From Flavobacterium pokkalii (GTDB lineage: Bacteria; Bacteroidota; Bacteroidia; Flavobacteriales; Flavobacteriaceae): a DNA stretch of 64,000 nt. The stretch is taken from assembly GCF_014596575.1 (NCBI RefSeq), contig NZ_NASZ01000013.1, forward strand, positions 41,523 to 105,522. Reading direction: 5' to 3'. The translations under genes and the position numbers were made by a program. Shown here in pieces: positions 21,967-30,804 of the stretch. The first letter of the stretch is position 1. Each line of letters opens with the position of its first letter. Below the pieces are notes generated by a model. It was not told the DNA's origin, ran no database searches, and saw only the letters and a program-made list of their open reading frames with translations.

Positions 21967-24900
21967 ATGCTATATTGTGTTTTGAGAAATATCCTGTTTG
22001 TTTTATTGCTTTTAGTAGTTTTTCCAGTCAAGGCACAAGTTGTTGGCGGAATAGCGGTTTCCGGATATCATCAGGAAAAATATGATATTGATTATATTGG
22101 GATTGAAAACGGATTGGCTAATAATGCGGTTACTTCCGTTTATAAAGACAAACGTGGGTTAATGTGGTTTGGTACTTATGATGGAATTAGTCGTTTTGAT
22201 GGTTATGATTTTTTAAATTTTAGAAATGAGCCTAATGACTCCAATTCGCTTATAAATAATCGGGTTGTAAGTATTTGCGGAACCCAAAATGAGATTTGGA
22301 TAGGAACTAAGCAGGGAATAAGTGTTTATAGTTATTTAACGAATAGTTTCAGTACCCGATATTGCGAAAATCCTAAAACGACTAAAAGAGAATTAATTGA
22401 TGTTGCGATTAATCAGATAAAAGATTATAAATCCAGAATTTATATTGCGACAGCAGGTAAAGGCTTGATGCATTGTTTAGGAAAAGGTGGGAAAATTGAT
22501 CGGATTCCTCTTTATACTGAAGGTAAATTAATATGGGAATACCATGTGCAAGGTTTTGATTTTGATCGTTCCGGAAAAATGTGGTGTTTTGTTCAGGGTA
22601 CGGGTTTGGTTATGATGGCTCCTGATGCTAATAAATTAACGCCTGTTTTTTCGGGAGTTTTAAGTGGAACTACAGTTTTTTATGATGGTTTTTCGAATAT
22701 TTGGGTGGCTATTGATGGTGGTTTATTAAAGTATAATACAGTCGATAGAACGCATAAGTTTTATTATAATCCGGAAATTCAGTTTCCTATTTCGGCTTTC
22801 ATGTATAAACCGGATGCAAAGGAACTTTGGATAGCAACGAATGGGAATGGTGTGGTGAAATATAATTTTACTTCAGATACTTTTTCGTCGTTGAGTTCCA
22901 GTTTGAATGCCGAAAAATTAAACAGTAATGCGATTTCGTCATTGTGTCTGGATTCTGAAAACCGGGTTTGGATAGGAACTTTAAGGGGAGGTGTTAATAA
23001 AATAGAGAGTGCAAAAAGTCCTTTTCTTACAATTTCCAGAAATGACAAACTAAGCAATACCCTGCCGAGCGATTTTATTTTATCGTTATGTGAACAAGAT
23101 AATGATCATATTTGGATTGGAACAGATGGAGGTGGGGCCAGTTTATGGGATAGGAAAAATAATGTGTTTACTAATTATTCTTATAACGCTTCTAACCCTA
23201 ATTCATTAGCGAATAATTTTGTAGCTTCAATTGTAAAAACAGATAAAGGAACCTGGTTTGGTTCGTATGGAGGAGGGGTATGTCTTTTTAATTCGCAAAA
23301 TCGTACTTTTAAAAGATATCAGCTTTTTAATCTTACTTATAATATTGTTCAAAAGAATATTTGGGTTTTATTTCGTAGTCGGGGAGCCGTTTTGTGGGCT
23401 GCTTCACCAGATGAAGAAGGATTGTATCGGTATAATGAAGTGCTTGATCAGTTTGATTATGTCGATGCTAAAATTAGCGGGATTATTTCGATGTCCGAAG
23501 ATCAACAGGGGAATCTTTGGTTGGGAACTTTTACACAACTGATTCGGCTTAATCCCAAGACTTTGACTAAGAAGGTTGTTGATGTAAAATATCCGGTTCG
23601 TTCCATTGTTTCCGTTTCTGCTTCCCAAATGATTGTAGGGACTGAAGGAGGAGGTTTGATGTTGTTTAATCCTAAAACTTTTCAATCTGATTTTTTGACC
23701 CAAAAGAATGGAGTTCCTAATAATTCGATTCTAAATATAGTTCCGGAGAACAAACACACTTATTGGTGTAGTACCTACAATGGTATTTTTGTTTACAATG
23801 CGACCAACAAAAAAATTACGAGTTATCATGATGCCGATGGTTTGCAAAGCAATCAGTTTAATTACAATGCTGCTTTAAAATTATCTTCAAGAGAAATTGT
23901 TTTTGGCGGAATTAAAGGTTTTAATATTATTAATACAAAAACCAACAGCCAGATTCATGCTTTTCCAAAACTGATTGTTACCTCCATCAAAGTGAATAAT
24001 AAGATATATCATCAATCCGGATTAAGCGTTTTTGGAATTAATCAGTTAAAATTGCCTTATGATGAGTCGATGTTGAATATCGATTACGCTGCTTTAGAAT
24101 ACAGTTTGCCTGAAAAAATATCGTATGCCTATTTTTTGGAAGGTTGGGATTCACAATGGCATTATGTGGATAATATTCGAAGTGCTAATTATTCGAGATT
24201 AACCGAAGGAGAGTATGTTTTGAAAATTAAATCAACGAATGCCGAAGGAATTTGGAATGCAAAAACGATTTCTTTGCCTATTACAATATTGCCACCTTGG
24301 TACCGAAGTACTTGGGCTTATTTGTTTTATGTGTTAGTTGTTGCGGGAGTTATTTATCTCATAGATAAATATCAAAGAAAACAGGCGCAGTTAAAGTATG
24401 AAGTACAGCTTTCGCAAAATTTAGCCAGACAGGAAAAAGAATTAAACGAAAAGAAACTTACTTTTTTCACAAATATTTCTCATGAATTCCGTTCGCCATT
24501 GACAATGATTATCAATCCGTTGAAAGATATTATTTATGGCAATGAACCAAAAATTGATCCCGGAGCAATTGAGATGGTTTATAGTAATTCCCGAAGATTA
24601 CTGAGTTTAGTAGATCAATTATTGCTTTTTAGAAAAACCGAAACGGAAACAGGGAAACTTAAAATTGCTAAGGTTGATATTGTTGAATTATGTAAAGAAG
24701 TGTTCAATTGTTTTGTGCATCATGCTAAGACTAAAAAGATAGCGTATAGTTTTAGTTTTTCTGAAGAAAACCTTTTTGTTTACATCGATAGAGAAAAAAT
24801 AGAAATGGCATTGTTTAATTTAATTTCTAATGCCTTAAAGTTTACTGAGAAAGAAAATGGCGCTGTGGCAGTTAATATTCGAACTGTTGAGAACAAAATT

Positions 24901-26079
24901 AGTATTAGTGTTGTAGATAATGGTGAAGGGGTTTCGAATGAAGATAAGGAGAAAATTTTCAATCTGTTTTATCAATCCAATAAGAATATTAAAAACAAGC
25001 GCAAAGGATTTGGAATTGGACTTTATTTAGTAAAACAATTTATCAATCAGCATCATGGTGATGTTCATTGTTATGATAATGCAGGAGGAGGAACTGTTTT
25101 TGAAATGCGGTTATTGTTAGGGAAAGAGCATTTTGGAGAAGTTGAAATAAGAGAAGATTTAAATGGCAGAACATCGTTTTTAGAAGAAGCCTTAGAAGAT
25201 AATGTAATTCGGGAGCAGCTTCCGGAAGTTATAGAAGAAGTTGAAATTGGCGGTGATTTGGTTAAAAATGTAAAAAGTATTTTGGTTGTTGATGATAATC
25301 CTGAGATACGAAATTACCTGAAACGTATTCTTGCTCCTAAATATAGGGTAACTGCTGCCGAAAGTGCGGAAATGGCATTAAGTATTATTAGAAAAGTTCA
25401 ACCGGATTTAATTGTTTCAGATGTAGTAATGGCTGAAATGAGTGGAGTCGCTTTTTGTAAGCATATTAAGGAAGATGATGAGTTAAAACATATTCCGATA
25501 ATATTGCTTACCGGAGGAACTTCGGAAGAGGTGAAGCTGAAGGGAGCCGAAGTAGGAGCAGATGATTATATAACGAAACCATTTGATAATGAGTATCTGT
25601 TAGCCCGAATTAACGGAATTCTTACCCGTCGGGACAGTGAGCAAAATTATCTTTTGAATTCGGTGACAAAAAATGTTGCAAGTCCGAAGTTGTCGGATGA
25701 AGATAAAGTGCTGATAGATAAAATTGTAGAAGTTATTGATGCTAATTTGGATGTAGAAAATTTTAATGTTCAAGATTTAGCTGTTGAATTAGGAATGAGT
25801 CATTCTTTGGTGTATAAAAAAATTAAAAAAATTACCGGAAAATCTGTTTCTGAATTTACCCGAAATGTGCGATTGCGTAAAGTGGCTACGCTGTTAATTA
25901 CAACCGATTTGCAGATTAATCAGGCGGCTTCGATGGCTGGTTTTGGAGATATAAAGTATTTTAGAAAACAATTTCAACAGTTTTATGATATGAATCCATC
26001 CGATTTTCGAAAAAAATATCAGAATGTGAAGGATCATAAATATCTATTGAATGAAAGTTTCTGGAAATCTACAACTTAA
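21967..26079 (+). CDS. Hybrid two-component system regulator (HTCS)
   Basis: The 1370-residue protein fuses sensor and response regulator. A signal peptide (ending FPVKAQ) leads into two periplasmic seven-bladed propellers of Reg_prop repeats (about 35-690, with recurring IWIGT or LWLGT motifs) and a Y_Y_Y domain (about 695-775). A single transmembrane helix lies at about 780-800. The HisKA domain has the phosphoacceptor H839 in NISHEFRSPL, followed by an HATPase domain (GIGLYLVKQF). The receiver domain starts at ILVVDDNPEIR with phosphoacceptor D1152 in IVSDVVMAEM. An AraC-type HTH occupies the C-terminus (about 1255-1355). HTCS proteins bind specific oligosaccharides in the periplasm and activate PUL promoters; the four ACCCC sites here are the likely targets. 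It is followed 21 bp later by the DUF2264 gene. Confidence 0.96.
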   Translation: MLYCVLRNILFVLLLLVVFPVKAQVVGGIAVSGYHQEKYDIDYIGIENGLANNAVTSVYKDKRGLMWFGTYDGISRFDGYDFLNFRNEPNDSNSLINNRVVSICGTQNEIWIGTKQGISVYSYLTNSFSTRYCENPKTTKRELIDVAINQIKDYKSRIYIATAGKGLMHCLGKGGKIDRIPLYTEGKLIWEYHVQGFDFDRSGKMWCFVQGTGLVMMAPDANKLTPVFSGVLSGTTVFYDGFSNIWVAIDGGLLKYNTVDRTHKFYYNPEIQFPISAFMYKPDAKELWIATNGNGVVKYNFTSDTFSSLSSSLNAEKLNSNAISSLCLDSENRVWIGTLRGGVNKIESAKSPFLTISRNDKLSNTLPSDFILSLCEQDNDHIWIGTDGGGASLWDRKNNVFTNYSYNASNPNSLANNFVASIVKTDKGTWFGSYGGGVCLFNSQNRTFKRYQLFNLTYNIVQKNIWVLFRSRGAVLWAASPDEEGLYRYNEVLDQFDYVDAKISGIISMSEDQQGNLWLGTFTQLIRLNPKTLTKKVVDVKYPVRSIVSVSASQMIVGTEGGGLMLFNPKTFQSDFLTQKNGVPNNSILNIVPENKHTYWCSTYNGIFVYNATNKKITSYHDADGLQSNQFNYNAALKLSSREIVFGGIKGFNIINTKTNSQIHAFPKLIVTSIKVNNKIYHQSGLSVFGINQLKLPYDESMLNIDYAALEYSLPEKISYAYFLEGWDSQWHYVDNIRSANYSRLTEGEYVLKIKSTNAEGIWNAKTISLPITILPPWYRSTWAYLFYVLVVAGVIYLIDKYQRKQAQLKYEVQLSQNLARQEKELNEKKLTFFTNISHEFRSPLTMIINPLKDIIYGNEPKIDPGAIEMVYSNSRRLLSLVDQLLLFRKTETETGKLKIAKVDIVELCKEVFNCFVHHAKTKKIAYSFSFSEENLFVYIDREKIEMALFNLISNALKFTEKENGAVAVNIRTVENKISISVVDNGEGVSNEDKEKIFNLFYQSNKNIKNKRKGFGIGLYLVKQFINQHHGDVHCYDNAGGGTVFEMRLLLGKEHFGEVEIREDLNGRTSFLEEALEDNVIREQLPEVIEEVEIGGDLVKNVKSILVVDDNPEIRNYLKRILAPKYRVTAAESAEMALSIIRKVQPDLIVSDVVMAEMSGVAFCKHIKEDDELKHIPIILLTGGTSEEVKLKGAEVGADDYITKPFDNEYLLARINGILTRRDSEQNYLLNSVTKNVASPKLSDEDKVLIDKIVEVIDANLDVENFNVQDLAVELGMSHSLVYKKIKKITGKSVSEFTRNVRLRKVATLLITTDLQINQAASMAGFGDIKYFRKQFQQFYDMNPSDFRKKYQNVKDHKYLLNESFWKSTT

Positions 26080-26100
26080 GTAATTTATAAAATTTTAAAA

Positions 26101-27339
26101 ATGAGAAAATATTTCATTAAAGTTCTTTTGGTAATTCTTGGTCTATCCGGGCAATATTTGTTTTCGCAGTCTAAAAAGATAGAAAAAGATGCTCCTGAAA
26201 AAGTTCGTAAATTTTTTGTGTCTTCATTAGTGAAAATTGGAGATCCTGTTTTGGTGGCTTTGAGTAATAATCAGTTAAGACAGCAAATGCCGGTAGAAAG
26301 ATCACCCGGGGCTTGGGACGATAGAAAACATGTGACTTATTTAGAAGCTTTTGGGCGCTTGTTGTCGGGAATGGCACCTTGGCTAGAGCTTGGTCCGGAT
26401 GAAACTCCTGAAGGGAAATTAAGAACAAAATACATTGTTTTGGCTCAAAAATGTATTCATAATGCGACCAATCCTGCTTCTCCCGATTTTATGAATTTTG
26501 TTAAAGATAAACAGCCTTTAGTAGATGCTGCTTTTTTTGCTCAGGCTTTACTTCGTGCACCCAAACAACTTTGGGAACCGCTAGATAAAGTAACTAAAGA
26601 AAATGTAATCAAGGCATTGAAGTCTTCCAGGGTAATAGAGCCTTATCATTCTAATTGGTTGCTTTTTGCCAGTATGGTTGAAACAGCAATAGCAAAATTT
26701 GATAAAGAAGAAGATCAAAAACGATTGAGTTACGGTTTAGAAGAGCATAAAAAATGGTATTTAGGCGACGGTACTTATGGTGATGGACCTGATTTTCACT
26801 GGGATTACTACAATAGTTTTGTGATTCATCCAATGCAGCTGGATATTTATAAAACATTAGTTGAAAAAGAGGCTGCTTATAAAGACACCTATCTAAAAGA
26901 GCTAAATAGAGCAAAACGTTATGCCGCTATTCAGGAGCGATTGATTTCAGCTGATGGAACTTATCCGCCAATTGGAAGATCATTAGCCTATCGTTTCGGA
27001 GCTTTTCAGTTGTTGTCTCAAATTGCACTTTGGAAAGAATTGCCTAAAGAAATTACACCTGCACAGGTTCGTTCGGCTTTATATGCTATGATTTATCGTC
27101 AGATAAATGCTCCGGAAACTTTTGATAAGAAGGGTTGGCTTCAAATAGGCTTGTTTGGACATCAGCCTAATATTGGGGAAGGCTATATCTCAACCGGAAG
27201 TTTGTATTTGTGTTCGGAAGCTTTTTTGGTTTTGGGTTTGCCAACTACTGATTCCTTTTGGACAGATGACTACCAACCTTGGACCCAAAAGAAAATTTGG
27301 TCAGGGATAAGTATTCCAATCGATCATGCCTCTAAATAA
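26101..27339 (+). CDS. DUF2264 family protein (GH154-like), periplasmic
   Basis: The 412-residue protein has a signal peptide (ending LFSQS). It shows DUF2264 features: SNWLLFASMVETA, GDGPDFHWDYYNSFVIHPM, PIGRSLAYRFGAFQ and GYISTGSLYLCSEAFL. These proteins are expected to form an (alpha/alpha)6 barrel. From memory, CAZy family GH154 corresponds to this family and includes beta-glucuronidases, so removal of glucuronic acid caps from galactan side chains would fit the locus. That activity is an inference. It sits between the HTCS and GH105 genes with 21-25 bp gaps, so one operon is likely. A longer second family member is encoded at 56350-58365. Confidence 0.8.
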   Translation: MRKYFIKVLLVILGLSGQYLFSQSKKIEKDAPEKVRKFFVSSLVKIGDPVLVALSNNQLRQQMPVERSPGAWDDRKHVTYLEAFGRLLSGMAPWLELGPDETPEGKLRTKYIVLAQKCIHNATNPASPDFMNFVKDKQPLVDAAFFAQALLRAPKQLWEPLDKVTKENVIKALKSSRVIEPYHSNWLLFASMVETAIAKFDKEEDQKRLSYGLEEHKKWYLGDGTYGDGPDFHWDYYNSFVIHPMQLDIYKTLVEKEAAYKDTYLKELNRAKRYAAIQERLISADGTYPPIGRSLAYRFGAFQLLSQIALWKELPKEITPAQVRSALYAMIYRQINAPETFDKKGWLQIGLFGHQPNIGEGYISTGSLYLCSEAFLVLGLPTTDSFWTDDYQPWTQKKIWSGISIPIDHASK

Positions 27340-27364
27340 TTAACACTAAACTAAATAAATTATA

Positions 27365-28522
27365 ATGATGAATTTAAAGAACTCATTTTTCATAACATTA
27401 ATGGCGATATTTTTGCTGACGGCTAGTTGCAAAAGTGGTGCTGTGCAACAGAAAACTGCCATAAAAGAAACTAAAAAAGAAGTGATTGCGATTATTGATA
27501 AAGTAAACGGTCATTGGCAAAATAATCACCCGGATTTAGGGAATGCGTTTTGGAATGTGGCGGCTTATCATACCGGGAATATGGAAGCCTATAAAGTAAC
27601 CAAAAACAAAAAATACTTGGATTATTCTTTGGCTTGGGCTGAAAAGAATCAATGGATGGGTGCTAAATCGACTAATAAAGCAGAGTGGAAGTACAATTAT
27701 GGAGAAAATGATAAACATGTGTTGTTTGGCGATTGGCAAATTTGTTTTCAAACTTATATTGATTTATACAATTTCACCGGAAAAAAGGATGCTTCTAAAA
27801 TTGCCCGCGCGCGCGAAGTAATGGAATATCAGATGAGTACTGCGGCCAACGATTATTGGTGGTGGGTAGATGGCTTGTATATGGTAATGCCGGTGATGAC
27901 GAAGTTGTATAAAGTAACCGGAAACGAATTGTATTTGGAGAAATTGCATGAGTATTTGACTTATGCTAATTCTATTATGTATGATGATGAGGCGAAGTTG
28001 TATTTCAGAGATGCAAAGTATATTTATCCAAAACATAAAAGTGCGAATGGGAAGAAGGATTTTTGGGCACGAGGAGACGGATGGATTTTTGCGGCTTATG
28101 CTAAAATTATTCCCGATTTGCCAAAAAACGCAAAACATAGAGAGGAATATATTAACCGATTTAAAGCTATGGCTAAATCTTTAGCCGCTGCCCAACAAAA
28201 AGAGGGTTATTGGACCCGAAGTATTTTAGATCCGGAACATGCGCCAGGACCGGAAACCAGTGGAACAGCCTTTTTTACTTACGGCTATTTGTGGGGAATT
28301 AACAATGGAATTTTAGATAAAATGACTTATTTGCCTGTGGTTGAAAAATCATGGAATTATTTAACACACTTTGCGCTTCAGGAAAATGGAGCTTTGGGTT
28401 ATGTGCAGCCTATTGGCGAAAAAGCCATTCCGGGTCAAGTAGTCGATAAAAATTCTACGGCTGATTTTGGAGTTGGTGCTTTTTTATTAGCAGCATCAGA
28501 GATGTATCGTTTTGTGAAATAA
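27365..28522 (+). CDS. GH105-type unsaturated glycuronyl hydrolase, lipoprotein
   Basis: The 385-residue protein begins with a lipoprotein signal peptide (LLTASCKSG, lipidated Cys at residue 23 or so). The (alpha/alpha)6 barrel contains WWWVDGLYM with the likely catalytic D169, ARGDGWIFAAYAKIIPDLP, and PETSGTAFFTYGYLWGI, which are GH105/GH88 hallmarks. GH105 enzymes hydrate and remove 4,5-unsaturated uronic acid from the non-reducing end of oligosaccharides made by polysaccharide lyases. In arabinogalactan degradation such enzymes act on unsaturated glucuronate linked to galactose after rhamnose removal by PL27 lyases. No lyase is encoded in this window. The 3' end of the gene has a second, partial copy at 30337-30414. 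Confidence 0.88.
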   Translation: MMNLKNSFFITLMAIFLLTASCKSGAVQQKTAIKETKKEVIAIIDKVNGHWQNNHPDLGNAFWNVAAYHTGNMEAYKVTKNKKYLDYSLAWAEKNQWMGAKSTNKAEWKYNYGENDKHVLFGDWQICFQTYIDLYNFTGKKDASKIARAREVMEYQMSTAANDYWWWVDGLYMVMPVMTKLYKVTGNELYLEKLHEYLTYANSIMYDDEAKLYFRDAKYIYPKHKSANGKKDFWARGDGWIFAAYAKIIPDLPKNAKHREEYINRFKAMAKSLAAAQQKEGYWTRSILDPEHAPGPETSGTAFFTYGYLWGINNGILDKMTYLPVVEKSWNYLTHFALQENGALGYVQPIGEKAIPGQVVDKNSTADFGVGAFLLAASEMYRFVK

Positions 28523-28616
28523 AGTTTATGATTTGAAAATTATCATTTTATCTACTGTTTTTAATAATCAACTCTATTGAGTTTAGATTGTTTTAAATTT
28601 TAAAAAATACATTTTT

Positions 28617-30284
28617 ATGAATAGAAAATTAATCTTAGTAATTATATTTTGTTTTTTTGATATTTTTCAAATGATATCTCATGAGAAAACGGTGCTTAGT
28701 AACGTCGAAAAATACAAACAATTTGGTTTGGTATGGGGACTTCTAAAGTACCATCATTCTGAAGTAAGCAAAGGAAATTACAATTGGGACGAAATTTTCG
28801 TTGAAAATGTTGACAAGCTAGAAGGAGTACAGACACAAACAAATCTTGATTCTTTTTTATTAAATTTTGTTGTATCAGTCGAAGAAAGCAAAATAAAGAC
28901 TGATACTAATATGGATAATGTATTCACAAAAAATTTTGATTATAAGTGGATAGAACAGTATTCGGGCAATAAAGAACTTTATATCAAGTTAAAAAAATTA
29001 GAAAACAATACAAGTATAGGTAGCTATTACACTTCAAAAAGTGGAATCCCGACTTTCGAAAATGAGAAAGGATTTAAAGCATTTGACTATAAAATAAAAA
29101 GTCATAGGCTATTAGAGTTATTCAGTTTTTGGAACGTCATCCAATATTATTATGTAAATAAATATTTGATGGACAAAAACTGGTTTAGTCAGTTAGAATA
29201 TTTTGTGGATGATTTTTCAAACGCCAAGACAAATCTTGAGTACGAGCTGGCAAAAACTAAATTAATTGTATCTCTAAATGATTCTCATTCCTATTATTTT
29301 GCCAAACCGGTTTCAGATTCTCTATTAAAATTTAAGCCGCCATTTGAAATCAAGATTGTCAATGACACTTTAGTAATTACTGGCATATTAAATAAATTAG
29401 GAAAAAAAGATGATTTGAAATTAGGGGATTTGATAGTGGAAGTTAATGGTATGGACATTAAATCATTTCAGAAGCAAAAGATAGGGGCAAAGTTTTCTTC
29501 TTCAAATGATTCTTATTTAAAAAAGTGGGCCAACAGATGGCTAATGCGAAATACCAAAGATAGTATTAAGGTGAAAATAAAAAGAGAAAATTATATCACG
29601 ACAAAATATATTCATCTTTATAAAACATTTACTGACAAGGACTATTCCTCTTTACCATTTTTCCAAATTGAAAAGGAATGGCAACTTATTGATGATAATA
29701 TTGGCTATATAAATTTAAAAACAATTTCTAAAGAAGATATTACAAAAGCTTTTGAAGCATTTTCTAACACAAATGGAATTATAATAGATTTAAGAAATTA
29801 TCCTAAAAATATTTCAGGAGATGATATTACAAAATACACTTATCCAGATAGGGAAGAATTTATTAAGGTTCTATCGCCATTAGGAAATAGACCTTCATTG
29901 GCAAGCTTTAGTAAGCCTTCAATTAGTATTATCATAGATCCTTTTAAAAGTGGTGGTAAAAACTCAAAATACTATAATAAAAAGATTGTTTTATTAGTAG
30001 ATCATACCACTCAAAGTAAGGCTGAGTATATTGGAATGGCTATTCAAGCATCTCCTACTTGTATAACTGTAGGTGAAAACACAGCTGGTTCTGTAATGAA
30101 TATTGCCATTTTTAAACTACCTGATGGGACAGAATTTCGATTCACTACTATGGGGGCATTTTATCCAGATGGAACAGGAGTTCAAAGAAAAGGATTGAAA
30201 ATAGATCACTATGTTAAAGAAACCACTTCAAATTTCACTGAGGATCAATATATTCTTAAAGGGATTGAATTAATAAAAAAATAA
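28617..30284 (+). CDS. S41 family peptidase with PDZ domain
   Basis: The 555-residue protein has a hydrophobic N-terminal signal (about 4-20). Residues 30-160 resemble the N-terminal domain of Bacteroidota S41 peptidases (FGLVWGLLKYHHSEV). A PDZ-like segment lies at about 240-320 (LKLGDLIVEVNGMDI), and a tail-specific-protease catalytic domain at about 350-530. The likely nucleophile Ser is in TTQSKAEYIGMA, followed by GENTAGSV. The gene lies between GH105 and a GH105 3' remnant, looks more A+T- and Lys-rich than its neighbours, and is unrelated to glycan breakdown, so it is probably a later insertion. Substrate is unknown. Confidence 0.88.
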   Translation: MNRKLILVIIFCFFDIFQMISHEKTVLSNVEKYKQFGLVWGLLKYHHSEVSKGNYNWDEIFVENVDKLEGVQTQTNLDSFLLNFVVSVEESKIKTDTNMDNVFTKNFDYKWIEQYSGNKELYIKLKKLENNTSIGSYYTSKSGIPTFENEKGFKAFDYKIKSHRLLELFSFWNVIQYYYVNKYLMDKNWFSQLEYFVDDFSNAKTNLEYELAKTKLIVSLNDSHSYYFAKPVSDSLLKFKPPFEIKIVNDTLVITGILNKLGKKDDLKLGDLIVEVNGMDIKSFQKQKIGAKFSSSNDSYLKKWANRWLMRNTKDSIKVKIKRENYITTKYIHLYKTFTDKDYSSLPFFQIEKEWQLIDDNIGYINLKTISKEDITKAFEAFSNTNGIIIDLRNYPKNISGDDITKYTYPDREEFIKVLSPLGNRPSLASFSKPSISIIIDPFKSGGKNSKYYNKKIVLLVDHTTQSKAEYIGMAIQASPTCITVGENTAGSVMNIAIFKLPDGTEFRFTTMGAFYPDGTGVQRKGLKIDHYVKETTSNFTEDQYILKGIELIKK

Positions 30285-30336
30285 GAATATTTAGTGTAAT
30301 TAATTTGTAACTTAATTTATGAAAAAGTGATTGCTT

Positions 30337-30414
30337 GATAAAAATTCTACGGCTGATTTTGGAGTTGGTGCTTTTTTATTAGCCGCTTCTGAGATGTGCA
30401 GATTTGTAAATTAA
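30337..30414 (+). pseudogene. Remnant of a second GH105 gene (3' end only)
   Basis: The sequence encodes DKNSTADFGVGAFLLAASEM-CRFVN-stop, nearly identical to the last 25 residues of the GH105 protein ending at 28522. A run of about 47 bases is identical between the two, followed by synonymous third-position changes. No start or barrel remains, so it is a nonfunctional fragment left by duplication followed by deletion or insertion of the S41 gene. Confidence 0.85.
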
Positions 30415-30435
30415 TTGAATTAGCTTTTTAGAACC

Positions 30436-30480
30436 AAAAAAATCGGTCTCGCTTTATTTGAAGTGAGATCGATTTTTTTA
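30436..30480 (+). terminator. Terminator after the GH105 remnant
   Basis: AAAAAATCGGTCTC and GAGATCGATTTTTT form a long stem (outer AAAAAATCG/CGATTTTTT, inner TCTC/GAGA) around an A+T-rich loop, ending in a T-tract. It probably ended the ancestral GH105 unit before the insertion. Confidence 0.85.
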
Positions 30481-30610
30481 TTAGTTGGTTTTGGAGTTTT
30501 TTTGTTTCTTGTTGAAGAAGCTTATTAATTATTTATAATATTTTTTTTGTATTAATTTTTTGATAGGTATGTAAAAATAGGTCTGTTTTATTCGTTTATT
30601 ACTGATTTGT

Positions 30611-30666
30611 CCCTGTTTTAATCTTGAAATTCCCCCCTTTTGTTTTTAGCTGTTCCAATAGATTTG
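30611..30666 (+). promoter_or_regulatory. Regulated promoter B of susC1
   Basis: The 520 bp between the S41 and susC1 genes hold the GH105 remnant, its terminator and this site. Box 2 is TTCCCCCCTTT (C-run 30632-30637). A weaker box 1, TTTGTCCCTGT (CCC 30611-30613), lies 24 bp upstream. The -7 element is TAGATTTG (30659-30666), 22 bp after box 2, followed by TAATGTGAATTA, which is shared with promoter C. The leader to the start codon is about 130 nt. Confidence 0.7.
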
Positions 30667-30804
30667 TAATGTGAATTATTTGTTAATACCGAATAAGAAT
30701 TTCTTAAAGAAAATTTAAATAAAACTTTAAGCTTATTTTTTATTGAATATTACGACAGTTTGCAAACTAACAAATTATTAATTAACCAAAAATTACAACC
30801 AAAC

